Source of the DNA: Oribacterium sp. C9
GTDB taxonomy: Bacteria > Bacillota > Clostridia > Lachnospirales > Lachnospiraceae
Length of the DNA stretch: 64,000 nt
Direction of reading: 5' to 3'
Assembly: GCF_002007235.1 (NCBI RefSeq)
Contig: NZ_MUHW01000001.1
Location: 124,001 to 188,000, forward strand
This document shows, piece by piece, positions 45,291-55,112 of the stretch. Every line of letters begins with the position of its first letter. Position 1 is the stretch's first letter. Under the pieces are notes generated by a model. That model worked only from the letters and a program-made list of their open reading frames with translations. It searched no databases and was not told where the DNA came from. Position numbers and translations under genes: made by a program.

Positions 45291-46841
45291 GTGTCCCCAG
45301 TAGTAATTGCTGCTGTTATAGCAGTTGCTGTTGTTGTGGGTATCGTTATGTTCGTTGCTGGCCAGAACAAAGCTAAATCCGACTATGAGAAGGTAGTTGG
45401 TTCCGCGGAGCAGAAGTCCAGAGAGATAATTGATGATGCTATAAGAACAGCTGAGAATAAAAAACGTGAAGCTCTCCTTGAGACAAAGGAAGAGGCATTA
45501 AAAGCAAAAAATGATCTTGATAAGGAAATCAAGGATCGCCGAAAGGAAGTATCTGATCTTGAACACAGGATGTTGAAGAGAGATGAAGCTTCTGAGAAAA
45601 AGGCAGCAAACCTTGAGCAGAAGGAGCAGGAACTCCAGAAGCGTCAGGAGAAGATCAACAAGAGAGAAACAGAGGTTGAGGAACTTCATAACCAGAAGGT
45701 GACAGAACTTGAGAGAGTTTCAGGACTCACAAGGGATCAGGCGAAGGCTGAGCTTCTTAAGTCTCTGGAAGAAGATACAAAGCATGATTATGCTATGATG
45801 ATCCGCGAGCTTGACAATCAGGCAAAGGAAGATGCGGAGAAGAATGCAAGAAACTACATTGTGGATGCGATTCAGAGATGTGCGGCAGATCAGGTGACTG
45901 AGTCAACTGTTTCTGTAGTTCAGCTTCCTAACGATGAGATGAAGGGTAGAATCATCGGTAGAGAGGGACGTAACATCCGTACACTTGAGCAGCTTACAGG
46001 TGTTGAGCTTATAGTAGATGATACACCTGAAGCAGTTGTTCTTTCAGGATTTGATCCTATCAGAAGAGAAGTTGCAAGAATAGCTCTTGAAAAACTTATC
46101 GTAGATGGACGTATCCATCCTGCAAGAATAGAAGAGGTAGTTGAGAAGGCTCAGAAGGAAGTTGATGAAACTATCCGTGAGGAAGGTGATGCAGCTGTTC
46201 TTGAGGTCGGAGTTCATGGCCTCAATCCTGAGCTTGTGAAGTTACTTGGACGCATGAAGTTCAGAACTTCCTACGGTCAGAATGCATTGAGACATTCCGT
46301 AGAGGTTGCCCAGATTTCAGGTCTCCTTGCTGAGGAGCTGGGACTTGATGTCCGTATGGCAAAGAGAGCCGGACTTCTGCATGATATAGGAAAAGCCATT
46401 GATCACGATGTTGAAGGTACGCATGTACAGCTTGGTGTTGAGCTTTGTAAGAAGTATCATGAGCCGGAGATCGTTATCAACACTGTTGCCTCCCATCACG
46501 GCGGCACAGAACCTACTTCACTTATTGCTTGTATAGTTGCAGCAGCAGATGCTATTTCAGCCGCAAGACCGGGTGCCAGACGTAAGTCACTTGAGACTTA
46601 TACAAATCGTCTTAAGGAGCTTGAGGATATCACAAATTCCTACAAGGGAGTTGAAAAGTCTTTCGCAGTTCAGGCGGGTAGAGAGGTACGTATCATGGTA
46701 GTTCCTGATCAGGTATCAGATGATGATATGACCATCATGGCACATGATATGGCCAAGCAGATTCAGGATCAGATGCAGTATCCTGGAGTGATCAAGGTAA
46801 ATATCATTCGTGAATCAAGAGCCGTAGATTACGCTAAGTGA
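45291..46841 (+). CDS. rny: Ribonuclease Y
   Basis: 516 residues from the GTG after AAGGAGGTACACAAG; an upstream in-frame ATG would place this strong site inside the gene. Membrane anchor (about 5-25), coiled coil (about 30-170), KH domain ([21 protein letters not shown] region, about 208-260) and HD domain ([12 protein letters not shown] near 363, SHHGG near 400). The enzyme starts mRNA decay at the membrane. Length and order match the family. Confidence 0.96.
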   Translation: MSPVVIAAVIAVAVVVGIVMFVAGQNKAKSDYEKVVGSAEQKSREIIDDAIRTAENKKREALLETKEEALKAKNDLDKEIKDRRKEVSDLEHRMLKRDEASEKKAANLEQKEQELQKRQEKINKRETEVEELHNQKVTELERVSGLTRDQAKAELLKSLEEDTKHDYAMMIRELDNQAKEDAEKNARNYIVDAIQRCAADQVTESTVSVVQLPNDEMKGRIIGREGRNIRTLEQLTGVELIVDDTPEAVVLSGFDPIRREVARIALEKLIVDGRIHPARIEEVVEKAQKEVDETIREEGDAAVLEVGVHGLNPELVKLLGRMKFRTSYGQNALRHSVEVAQISGLLAEELGLDVRMAKRAGLLHDIGKAIDHDVEGTHVQLGVELCKKYHEPEIVINTVASHHGGTEPTSLIACIVAAADAISAARPGARRKSLETYTNRLKELEDITNSYKGVEKSFAVQAGREVRIMVVPDQVSDDDMTIMAHDMAKQIQDQMQYPGVIKVNIIRESRAVDYAK

Positions 46842-46853
46842 TTTAAGAATACG

Positions 46854-46894
46854 AAAAAAGGTCTGTACGCCATTTGGCGTTACAGACCTTTTTT
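46854..46894 (+). terminator. Terminator after rny
   Basis: AAAAAAGGTCTGTA pairs with TACAGACCTTTTTT, with an inner CGCC/GGCG helix, then T-run. Confidence 0.9.
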
Positions 46895-46928
46895 ATTGGC
46901 TAATGTTAAATACAATAAGATAAGTTTA

Positions 46929-47015
46929 TATCAAACCATTGCGTTTTTACCTGCGGTTTGATAAAAAGAAATGTAATAAATGAGGAGACCCCGGCAGGCT
47001 TTCGCCTAACCGGGG
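46929..47015. other. Two unexplained hairpins in the rny-pyrophosphatase gap
   Basis: In the 371-base gap after the rny gene. First hairpin: TATCAAACC (46929-46937) with GGTTTGATA (46955-46963). Second: CCCCGG (46989-46994) with CCGGGG (47010-47015) enclosing AGGC-TTTC-GCCT. Neither is followed by a T-run. The remainder, to 47212, is AT-rich and likely holds the next gene's promoter. Confidence 0.45.
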
Positions 47016-47212
47016 CAATTATGAAAAATTTATATTGGAAAAATAACCAACGACTGAGATTAAAAAGTCACTTGTTTGTTAACTTTTTACTATGTATTAA
47101 ATATAGTATCTAATTATGAACAAAATATGAATAAAATTTTTACAATATGTAAACTATTAAAAATTTATAAAATGGATATTTTTTATAATTTCACCTAAAG
47201 ATCGGAGGATAT

Positions 47213-48925
47213 ATGGCAAAAGAAAAAAAGAAGATACAGCACAACACTGAGAGAGAAGTACTGGTAACAGGTCACAGAAATCCGGATACAGACTCGATCT
47301 GTGCAGCGATAGCTTACTCCAGACTGAAGAATAAGATCACTAATTCCGAAAGATATATTCCGTGCAGAGCGGGAGAGCCTTCCAGAGAAACAGCTTTCGT
47401 CCTTGACTATTTCAAAGTTCCGGAGCCTAGACTCATAACATCTGTAAAAACACAGGTATCTGATATTGAATACAGAAAAACTCCCGGCGTAGACAGAGAT
47501 ATGTCACTTAAGAAGGCATGGACCATGATGAACGAGGATAATCTTGTTACATTACCGGTCCTTACATCCTACAATTCACTGGAAGGTGTTATAACCATCG
47601 GTGATATTGCTAAGTCATATTTCAATGTTTATGACTCTCACATCATTTCCAAGGCTCACACAAAGTTTGCTAACATCCAGGAAACACTAGAGGCAACAGT
47701 TGTTACCGGAGACATGAGCCGCTGCTGTACAGAGGGTAAGGTTCTTATTGCGGCAGCAAATCCTGAGATGATGTCATATTATATTGAAAAGCATGACATC
47801 GTTATACTTGGTAACAGAGCTGAGAATCAGCTTTCTGCCATGGATAACGGTGCTGACTGTATCATCATCTGTGAGGGTGCCAATGTATCACCTACCATTA
47901 AGAGTCTTGCTGAAGCTAACGGCATGATCATCATGGTAACAAGCTATGACGCATATACAGCAGCCAGACTTATCAACCAGTCCATGCCTATCAGCTACTT
48001 CATGACAACTGACGGTCTCATCACATTTACAGAAGATGATTATGTAGATGACATGAGAGATATCATGGCATCCAAGAGACACCGCGATTTCCCTATCATG
48101 GCAAAGGATGGCACATACCTCGGTATGGTATCCCGTAGAAATCTCCTTGGGAATCACGGGAAACAGGTGATACTTGTTGATCACAACGAGCCGGGACAGG
48201 CGGTTGAAGGAATTGAGGCTGCAGACATTCTCGAGATAATCGATCATCATAAGATCGCAACAGTACAGACCATGGCGCCTGTATACTTCAGAAACCAGCC
48301 TTTGGGATGCTGCTCAACCATAGTTACACAGATGTACAAGGAGAACAACATCGAGATCGACAAGCAGACAGCGGGTCTTCTTATGTCGGCTATCATTTCC
48401 GATACACTGCTTTTCAGATCTCCGACCTGTACTCCGCTTGATGAAAAGACAGGAAGAGAGCTTGCCGAGATTGCAGGAGTAGATATAGAGAAGTATGCAT
48501 TCTCCATGTTCTCAGCCGGTTCCAACCTTAAGGGAAAGACTATTGAAGAGATCTTCTATCAGGATTTCAAGCACTTCACGGCAGGAAAGATCGAATTCGG
48601 CGTAAGCCAGGTTACAAGCCTTAACAAGGAAGAGCTTGAGGCATTTAAGGACGGACTTGAGAATTTTGCTAACAAGGCTCTGAAGGTAGAGGGAATAGAC
48701 ATGAGCTTCATCATGCTCACAAACATTCTTGACAGAAGTACTGACCTTCTTGCCATCGGACAGGGAGCTGGAAAGCTTATTGCCAATGCTTTCGGCGTTG
48801 AGCCTGTGAAGAGAGAGAACACTGAAGGCGGACTCGAGGACTGCTGGTCAGTTATCCTTCCGGGAGTGGTATCCAGAAAGAAGCAGCTGGTACCACCGCT
48901 CACTCTTTTTGGAGAGCAGATGTAA
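47213..48925 (+). CDS. CBS-domain manganese-dependent inorganic pyrophosphatase (family II)
   Basis: 570 residues. DHH-type catalytic parts: GHRNPDTDSICAAIAYS at the start and VDHNEPG, EIIDHHKI, then a DHHA2 domain (TLLFRSPTCTPLDEKTGRELAE). Inserted between them are two CBS domains around a DRTGG domain (about residues 75-305), which in studied relatives bind AMP, ADP or diadenosine polyphosphates to adjust activity. It hydrolyses pyrophosphate from biosynthesis. ATG after GGAGGATAT. The CBS-DRTGG form is typical of Clostridia. Confidence 0.93.
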   Translation: MAKEKKKIQHNTEREVLVTGHRNPDTDSICAAIAYSRLKNKITNSERYIPCRAGEPSRETAFVLDYFKVPEPRLITSVKTQVSDIEYRKTPGVDRDMSLKKAWTMMNEDNLVTLPVLTSYNSLEGVITIGDIAKSYFNVYDSHIISKAHTKFANIQETLEATVVTGDMSRCCTEGKVLIAAANPEMMSYYIEKHDIVILGNRAENQLSAMDNGADCIIICEGANVSPTIKSLAEANGMIIMVTSYDAYTAARLINQSMPISYFMTTDGLITFTEDDYVDDMRDIMASKRHRDFPIMAKDGTYLGMVSRRNLLGNHGKQVILVDHNEPGQAVEGIEAADILEIIDHHKIATVQTMAPVYFRNQPLGCCSTIVTQMYKENNIEIDKQTAGLLMSAIISDTLLFRSPTCTPLDEKTGRELAEIAGVDIEKYAFSMFSAGSNLKGKTIEEIFYQDFKHFTAGKIEFGVSQVTSLNKEELEAFKDGLENFANKALKVEGIDMSFIMLTNILDRSTDLLAIGQGAGKLIANAFGVEPVKRENTEGGLEDCWSVILPGVVSRKKQLVPPLTLFGEQM

Positions 48926-48947
48926 TTAAAAACTTTGTTCTATAAAG

Positions 48948-48983
48948 TGCCGGTCTTTTGGGGCGTAAACCCAAGGACCGGCA
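48948..48983. terminator. Hairpin after the pyrophosphatase gene
   Basis: TGCCGGTC and GACCGGCA arms, with inner TTGGG/CCCAA pairing. It is followed by TTAAAAA, so terminator strength on the + strand is uncertain. Confidence 0.55.
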
Positions 48984-49051
48984 TTAAAAACACTTGAATC
49001 TGGCAGGTACTAAATCAGCTGCCGGATAATTTTTTGGAGGACATTAGCTTT

Positions 49052-49552
49052 ATGAATATCACTATGATCGGTATGCCGGCATGTGGAAAATCAACCATCG
49101 GAGTCATGCTTGCCAAAAGATTCGGAATGAGCTTTGTGGATATAGACATTTTGATTCAGGAAAAGACCGGAAAGCTATTGAAGGAAATAATCGCTTCAGA
49201 AGGAAATGAGGGCTTTTTGAAGATAGAGGGAGATATAGCTGCAGAACTCAATGTGAAAAATTCTATTATCGCTCCGGGTGGTTCTATCTGCTATGAAGAC
49301 TGGGCGATGGATCACCTCAAGGAAATAGGCAAGGTGGTCTATCTCAAGGTTTCGTATGAGGAAATGGAGAAACGGATCGGTAATGTCGTAGACCGTGGGG
49401 TTGCTATACCTGAAGGGTATACATTGAAGGATCTTTATGACGAAAGAACTGCACTCTATGAGAAATATGCGGATGTTACTATAGATGAAGAGGGAAAAAA
49501 TCCGGCGGAAATAGTGAACGAACTTAAGCAGTGGATCGAGAAGCAGAAATAA
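49052..49552 (+). CDS. aroK: Shikimate kinase family protein
   Basis: 166 residues from the ATG with GGAGG eleven bases upstream. P-loop GMPACGKST, the shikimate-binding Asp in SFVDIDILIQEKTG, and the glycine loop APGGSICYED are present; the lid region around NVVDRGVAIPEG is a little different from AroK. By family it phosphorylates shikimate in chorismate synthesis, but no other aro gene is near, so a related small-molecule kinase cannot be excluded. Length is right for the family. Confidence 0.72.
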   Translation: MNITMIGMPACGKSTIGVMLAKRFGMSFVDIDILIQEKTGKLLKEIIASEGNEGFLKIEGDIAAELNVKNSIIAPGGSICYEDWAMDHLKEIGKVVYLKVSYEEMEKRIGNVVDRGVAIPEGYTLKDLYDERTALYEKYADVTIDEEGKNPAEIVNELKQWIEKQK

Positions 49553-49569
49553 ATATCAGGTGTTAACAT

Positions 49570-49629
49570 GTGATGATCTTAATGAAGGTTTATTCCATTT
49601 GGAATACATACCTGGATCATCACTTTTTT
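49570..49629 (+). terminator. Terminator after the shikimate kinase gene
   Basis: GTGATGATC (49570-49578) and GATCATCAC (49615-49623) close a stem with an inner AAGGT...ACCT helix, followed by six T. Confidence 0.8.
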
Positions 49630-49713
49630 GTTATACACAATTTTGGTTCTGATACATGAAGTATGCTATCATAGTGAAGTGTAAAAAAATGACCAAAATC
49701 GGGAGGATACATT

Positions 49714-52413
49714 TTGGAGGAAAAGTTAAAGAAACGTCTGGTAATAGGAATACTGGCTCACGTTGATGCAGGTAAGACAACATTGTCCGAAAGTATCCTT
49801 TTTGAATCGGGAAAGATCAGAAGTCTGGGACGTGTAGATAACGGTAATGCTTATCTCGATACAAATCATATGGAAAAGGAAAGAGGAATCACCATTTTTT
49901 CAAAGATGGCAGCCTTTGACCTTAAAGATATAGCGGTATCCCTGCTGGATACCCCGGGACATGTGGATTTTTCAGCAGAAATGGAAAAGACACTTAGCGT
50001 ACTTGACTATGCCATACTGGTGGTGAATGGCGCCGATGGCGTTCAGGGTCATACAGAGACCCTTTGGAGGCTGCTGGAGAGGTATAGTATACCGGTATTT
50101 ATATTTGTCAACAAGATGGATCAGCCCGGAACAGATAAGGAAGAGCTTCTCAGAGATCTGGAAAAGCATTTTGGAAATTCCGCAGTTGATTTCAGCGATG
50201 CGGGTGTGTATTCCATGTCTGAAACTCTGAAGGAAAATATAGCCATATGTGACGAGCGGATCATGGAGAAGTATCTGGAGAAGGGAGAGCTGGATCCTAA
50301 GGATGTTAGAAATATGATATGGGACAGAAAGCTGTTCCCTGTATATTTCGGTTCGGCACTGAAGAATTTCGGAGTGAAAGAATTTCTTGACGGTATTTAT
50401 ACCTTCACAGAGATCCCGCTTTATCCAGATGCCTTTGGGGCAAAGGTTTTCAAGATAGCCAAGGATGATTCCGACAGAAGACTTACCTATATGAAGATAA
50501 CAGGTGGAGAACTGAAGGTTAGAACCGAGATAGTACCTGATGAAAAGGTATCAGAGATAAGGATATACAGCGGTTCCAGGTATGTTAATGTTGACACCGC
50601 GGAGGCAGGCACTGTATGTGCAGTCCTTGGAGTCGGAAGCCTCAAGACAGGAGATTCGGTAGGATGTGAACCGAAGGGAAAGGAAATGTCCCTGAAGCCT
50701 GTCCTGGATTATCAGGTGGTTTCCCGGGATGTGGATTCTCTGGAGCTTTACAGGAAGCTTATGACCATCTCTGATGAATTTCCGGAGCTTCATATAAGCT
50801 GGGACAACGCTCTAAAGGAAATACACGTTCACCTCATGGGTGAAGTTCAGATAGAGATCCTAAAGAGAGTTGTGAAGGAACGTTTCGATATTGAGCTGGA
50901 ACTTGGAGAAAGCAGGATACTCTATCTTGAGACCATAGCGGAGCCTGTTCTCGGAGTGGGACACTTTGAACCACTTAGACATTATGCTGAGGTGCTTCTT
51001 CTTATGGAGCCGCTTCCGAGGGGATCGGGGCTTCAGTTCAGGGCTGATTGTTCAACAGACGAGCTGGCGGTCAACTGGCAGAGACTTGTGCTCACACATC
51101 TCCGGGAAAAGGAGCATGTGGGAGTACTTACGGGAAGCGGAATTACAGATATAAGATTTACACTTATCGCAGGAAGAGCTCATAACAAGCATACAGAAGG
51201 CGGTGACTTTAGAGAGGCTACCTACCGTGCTGTAAGACAGGGCTTAAGAAAGGCGGTCAATGTTCTGCTGGAGCCCTACTATGCCTTCACCCTGGAAATT
51301 CCACAGGAATATGTTGGAAGGGCCATGACGGATCTTTCCAATATGAATGCTAAATTTGCCCCGCCTGAAATAAAAGATGACAGCTCGGTGATAGTTGGAA
51401 CAGCGGCTGTAAAGGCAATGAGAGATTACCACAAGGAGGTAATGGTCTACAGTAAGGGAAGAGGGCATCTTTTCCTGAGGTTCAGCGGATATGACAAGTG
51501 CCATGATGCGGAATCTGTGATTCTTAACAGTGGCTATGATCCGGATGATGATATTCTTAATCCGAGCTCCTCAGTATTCTGTGCCCAGGGATCGGGTTAT
51601 ATAGTTCCTTTTGATCAGGTGGAGAGCTACATGCACGTGGAATCTCCTGTAGACCTTTATGAGGATGTGGAGAAAAGGGATTTTGAGGCCGATGCTGTCC
51701 GGATGGAGAGAAGTCGTGAAAAGAAAAGCGATCAAAAATATAAAAACGGTGGACAATATATAGCGGATCAGGAGCTTGAGGAAATATTCATACGTACATT
51801 TGGCCCTATAAAGAACAGGGCAAAGGAGGTCAATCTCGCCAGTGCGAGAACCATACGAGCCAAAGAAAAAGAGGCAAACAAGGCTCAGAACCATCGTGAG
51901 ATAAAGACTTCCGAAAAGAAAAAAGAGTATCTTCTTGTGGATGGATATAACATCATATTTGCCTGGGATGATCTCTGCGAGCTGGCAAAAACAAATATAG
52001 ACAGCGCCAGAAGTAAGCTTTTAGACATAATGTCTAACTATGCAGGATTCACAGGAAAGTCTGTGATAGTTGTATTCGATGCATATCGTGTGGCAGGACA
52101 TCAGGTTGAGCAGATAAAGTATCATAACATCTTTGTTGTGTATACAAGAGAAGCCATGACTGCTGATGAGTATATTGAGGAAGAAACGCATGAACTGAAA
52201 AAACAGTATGATGTGACTGTTGCCACTTCGGATAAGGTGGTTCAGGTCATCACATGGGGTAAGGGTGCCGTGATACTTAGTGCCAAAAATCTTTTGGAAG
52301 AGGTTGAGCGTATTGACAGTATAGTGAGAAACGAACATCTCGGAAAGGATCCTGCAGCCGGCCCCATAGGGACAAGACTGGAGATACCTAAGGAAATCAG
52401 TGAAGATATCTAG
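49714..52413 (+). CDS. TetM-like ribosomal GTPase fused to Rae1/YacP-type NYN endoribonuclease
   Basis: 899 residues; TetM/TetO proteins have about 640. Residues 1-660 follow the TetM/EF-G plan: G1 AHVDAGKTT, G2 RGIT, G3 DTPGH, G4 NKMD, then domains II-V ending in KGRGHLFLRFSGY. The domain IV tip that in TetM carries the YCSPVST-type drug-clearing loop here reads GRAHNKHTEGGDF, so tetracycline resistance is doubtful. After a charged linker, residues about 737-899 match Rae1/YacP: LLVDGYNIIFAW, VIVVFDAYRV, TADEYIEE, VATSDKVVQ, GAVILSAKNLLEEVE. TTG start after GGGAGGATACAT. The sensor kinase gene follows after 19 bases. Confidence 0.88.
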   Translation: MEEKLKKRLVIGILAHVDAGKTTLSESILFESGKIRSLGRVDNGNAYLDTNHMEKERGITIFSKMAAFDLKDIAVSLLDTPGHVDFSAEMEKTLSVLDYAILVVNGADGVQGHTETLWRLLERYSIPVFIFVNKMDQPGTDKEELLRDLEKHFGNSAVDFSDAGVYSMSETLKENIAICDERIMEKYLEKGELDPKDVRNMIWDRKLFPVYFGSALKNFGVKEFLDGIYTFTEIPLYPDAFGAKVFKIAKDDSDRRLTYMKITGGELKVRTEIVPDEKVSEIRIYSGSRYVNVDTAEAGTVCAVLGVGSLKTGDSVGCEPKGKEMSLKPVLDYQVVSRDVDSLELYRKLMTISDEFPELHISWDNALKEIHVHLMGEVQIEILKRVVKERFDIELELGESRILYLETIAEPVLGVGHFEPLRHYAEVLLLMEPLPRGSGLQFRADCSTDELAVNWQRLVLTHLREKEHVGVLTGSGITDIRFTLIAGRAHNKHTEGGDFREATYRAVRQGLRKAVNVLLEPYYAFTLEIPQEYVGRAMTDLSNMNAKFAPPEIKDDSSVIVGTAAVKAMRDYHKEVMVYSKGRGHLFLRFSGYDKCHDAESVILNSGYDPDDDILNPSSSVFCAQGSGYIVPFDQVESYMHVESPVDLYEDVEKRDFEADAVRMERSREKKSDQKYKNGGQYIADQELEEIFIRTFGPIKNRAKEVNLASARTIRAKEKEANKAQNHREIKTSEKKKEYLLVDGYNIIFAWDDLCELAKTNIDSARSKLLDIMSNYAGFTGKSVIVVFDAYRVAGHQVEQIKYHNIFVVYTREAMTADEYIEEETHELKKQYDVTVATSDKVVQVITWGKGAVILSAKNLLEEVERIDSIVRNEHLGKDPAAGPIGTRLEIPKEISEDI

Positions 52414-52432
52414 AGAAAGGTAGCGGAAAACT

Positions 52433-53923
52433 ATGCTTAAAAAGATATGGCTCAGGCTTTCCATAGACAGAAAGGTAAGGAGCTTTGCTCTTGTTGTCAT
52501 AGTTATCATACTTGTATCCTCCGGCTTTTCCATGCTCACCATGGGATTTTCTTTGAAGGATTACAGCGAGATACTGGATGAAAATAAAATATGCCAGGAG
52601 TTTATGGATGCCATGGAGTCGGAGGGCAATGCTTTTCATTCGTACATAGCCCAACGTTCAGATACCAGCAGAGAAAACCTGGACAATGCTATAGCCCGTA
52701 CAGAAAGAAGTGTCAATGAGCTGCCCTTTGATTATGAGATCATAGGTTCGGAAAGGTACGCCAGAACATGGAATATAAAGAGCGCATATGAGCAGTATAA
52801 GGCTTTCAGAGACGATATGATGAGTATCGGTGTCAACAAGCCCGGATTTGTCATGAGGCTGAGCGAATACAACAGGCGGGAAAAGTACCTGGAGCAGTAT
52901 TCCAGGCGTCTTTTGCAGCTGACTGTTGAGGCCGGTTCGGATGCTTATACTGAAAAGCTGCCAACATTCAGGCTGCTTCCTTTTATACTGGCGAATTTTA
53001 CCCTCATAATGCTTTTCATAGTATTCAGCGTAAGCCGTGCCATGACTGAGTCAATAGTAGTTCCGGTACTGAAGCTGTCACAGGAGGCGAGACGCATAGG
53101 ACAGTCGGATTTCAGCGGTGAAGACATCAGCATAGAAAATCAGGACGAGATAGGAGATCTGGTAAAGATCTTCAACGGTATGAAGCATGCCACTGAGGAT
53201 AATATCAACACTATCCGGGAGAATCACCGCATGACTGAACTGCTGCAGCAGGAAAAGATGGAAAATATCGAGATGGAAAAGCGCCTCGATATGAACAGGC
53301 TTGAGCTTTTGAAAAGTCAGATCAATCCCCACTTTCTGTTCAATACACTCAATATGATAGGTTCCATGGCGGAGCTTGAGGAGGCTGACACAACAGTGAA
53401 GATGACTCATTCTCTGGCTCAGCTTTTCAGATATAATCTGAGCACCAAGGAACAGGTGGTTCCTATAGAATCCGAGCTTATGATAGCTGAAAACTATATG
53501 TATCTTCAGAAGATGAGATTCGGCAGCAGGGTACAGTATGAAGTTATCAGACCGGAGGACGTAGGCAGTATAAGGATTCCTTCTTTTACCATGCAGCCTC
53601 TGGTGGAAAATGCTATAGTTCACGGAATATCCAAAAAGGAGCAGGGTGGAAAGGTAAGTGTAGACATTAGCATGAAGGATAAGGGGATGGTGGTCATCAC
53701 CATATCGGACGACGGCCTAGGAATGAAAAAAGAGGTGCTTGAAGGGCTTTTGGAGAGGCTGAGGGAGCCGGATGAGAACCGCACTGCGAAAGTAGGAATA
53801 GGACTGGGAAATATCTACAGACGTATAGATACACTGTACAAGGGACAGGGTGGACTTGAAATCGAATCGGAGGAGGGCAAAGGAACAAGAATAGTTCTAA
53901 GTATCCCTCAGGAGGCAACATAA
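52433..53923 (+). CDS. YesM-type sensor histidine kinase
   Basis: 496 residues. Membrane span about 19-40, extracellular helical region to about 180, second span 184-203, HAMP, then the His_kinase domain QINPHFLFNTLNM (His near 300) and HATPase_c (PLVENAIVHG, DDGLGM, GIGLGNIYRRI). Overlaps its regulator by one base (TAATG). Probably senses the solute taken up by the TRAP system downstream, perhaps through its binding proteins; this is inferred from position. Confidence 0.9.
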   Translation: MLKKIWLRLSIDRKVRSFALVVIVIILVSSGFSMLTMGFSLKDYSEILDENKICQEFMDAMESEGNAFHSYIAQRSDTSRENLDNAIARTERSVNELPFDYEIIGSERYARTWNIKSAYEQYKAFRDDMMSIGVNKPGFVMRLSEYNRREKYLEQYSRRLLQLTVEAGSDAYTEKLPTFRLLPFILANFTLIMLFIVFSVSRAMTESIVVPVLKLSQEARRIGQSDFSGEDISIENQDEIGDLVKIFNGMKHATEDNINTIRENHRMTELLQQEKMENIEMEKRLDMNRLELLKSQINPHFLFNTLNMIGSMAELEEADTTVKMTHSLAQLFRYNLSTKEQVVPIESELMIAENYMYLQKMRFGSRVQYEVIRPEDVGSIRIPSFTMQPLVENAIVHGISKKEQGGKVSVDISMKDKGMVVITISDDGLGMKKEVLEGLLERLREPDENRTAKVGIGLGNIYRRIDTLYKGQGGLEIESEEGKGTRIVLSIPQEAT

Positions 53924-54729
53924 TGTACAGAATACTTGTGGCAGATGATGAGAACATAGAGAGAAAGGTGCTTCTTAAAAAATTAAGAGCGAAATATGAT
54001 GGGGTGGCTTTGTTTTATGAAGCGGAAAATGGAAGAGAAGCTCTTCAGAAATACAGAGAGGAGGCTGTAAAGATCCTTATACTTGATATCGAGATGCCCG
54101 GAGTTACAGGACTTCAGGCGGCTCAGGAAATAAGAAAGGAAGATAAGAATGCGGTGATAATATTTCTCACCGCATTCGATGAATTCAGCTATGCAAAAAA
54201 GGCGGTTTCTGTTCATGCTCTCGATTATCTTCTAAAGCCCTACGATGATAAGGAGCTTTTTTCATCTGTGGATACGGCCATGCACTATGTGGATGAAATA
54301 AGTCAGGGAAAGCTCAGATCGCTTCCTGTAAGCAAGGAAGAGTCTGGATATGCTATACCGGGAGAAACCGTAAAGTCAGGAGCTGTACAGGATAAGTCAT
54401 CCATCATGAATGGTCATAAGCTTATGATGGATTATGTGGAAAAGCATTATACTGAGGATATCTCTGTCCAGGATATAGCAAAGGCACTGAACTATAGTGA
54501 GGCTTATTTCTGTAAGCTCTTTAAACAGAATTTCGGAACAAATTTCGTTTCCTTTCTTTCAGAATACCGCATAACCAGAGCCAAAGAACTGCTTTCAAGG
54601 ACCTATGTTAACATAAAAGATATTGGCAGATCTGTGGGATACCCCGATTCCAATTATTTCGCGAAGGTATTTAAAAGAGTCACCGGAAAAAGTCCTTCTG
54701 AATACAGGACAGAGCTAATAGGAGAGTGA
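53923..54729 (+). CDS. YesN-type response regulator with AraC DNA-binding domain
   Basis: 268 residues. Receiver domain (VADDENIERK; phospho-Asp in LILDIEMPGVTG near residue 55; FLTAFDEFSYAKKA) joined by a short linker to a C-terminal AraC domain (DIAKALNYSEAYFCKLFKQNFG; VGYPDSNYFAKVFKRVTGKSPSEYR). It lacks the long middle region of the regulator at 7446. Likely activator of the TRAP genes that start 384 bases downstream. Confidence 0.9.
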   Translation: MYRILVADDENIERKVLLKKLRAKYDGVALFYEAENGREALQKYREEAVKILILDIEMPGVTGLQAAQEIRKEDKNAVIIFLTAFDEFSYAKKAVSVHALDYLLKPYDDKELFSSVDTAMHYVDEISQGKLRSLPVSKEESGYAIPGETVKSGAVQDKSSIMNGHKLMMDYVEKHYTEDISVQDIAKALNYSEAYFCKLFKQNFGTNFVSFLSEYRITRAKELLSRTYVNIKDIGRSVGYPDSNYFAKVFKRVTGKSPSEYRTELIGE

Positions 54730-54821
54730 TACTTTTGCTGCATGAATTAAAGACAAATGTCAGGGCATGCAGGCATGCGGACCATCCGTTTATTTAAAAA
54801 TGTTAGATATGAAATACTATA

Positions 54822-54860
54822 GGAGCAGCTTTCTGTGCAAGGACAGAAGGCTGCTCTTTT
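54822..54860 (+). terminator. Terminator after the response regulator
   Basis: GGAGCAGC and GCTGCTC arms, inner TTCTGT/ACAGAA helix, TTTT tail. The rest of the 383-base gap to 55112 is AT-rich; it contains the promoter elements listed separately and two direct copies of GCATGC-type sequence at 54765-54778 of no clear meaning. Confidence 0.75.
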
Positions 54861-55027
54861 GTTTAATTTGTACACATGGTAATTAAAAAAATAAATAAAA
54901 TAGAAATGATAAGAAAATGTGCACAATTGAATGGCCATATATTTGTGCAAATGGCGAATTATACATAAATAAAACTCATAAGAGGACAAAATTCTTCTAC
55001 AAATGCAAAAAATTTACCATCGAACAA

Positions 55028-55048
55028 TGAAAGTGCTTACCATATAAT
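55028..55048 (+). promoter_or_regulatory. dctP promoter -10 with a weak cre-like site
   Basis: TATAAT at 55043-55048 with no good -35, which suits an activator-dependent promoter. TGAAAGTGCTTACC at 55028-55041 resembles a cre site with two mismatches and would overlap the promoter spacer. Both roles are inferred. Confidence 0.35.
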
Positions 55049-55112
55049 TTTATCAGATAAACAAAGTGCCTGGGAGATAGGGCACAGGTTGAATAATGGA
55101 GGAAGTAACAGT

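Noticed and set aside
47021-47113. Tiny + strand frame of 30 codons after the hairpins
   Set aside because: No ribosome site and AT-driven composition.
49714-52413. Calling the GTPase a tetracycline resistance gene
   Set aside because: The domain IV loop differs from TetM/TetO, and a nuclease domain is fused. Resistance cannot be claimed from overall similarity.
54747-54989. Possible 80-residue protein on the - strand
   Set aside because: Crosses a clear terminator hairpin, has no ribosome site, and its composition is that of AT-rich non-coding DNA.
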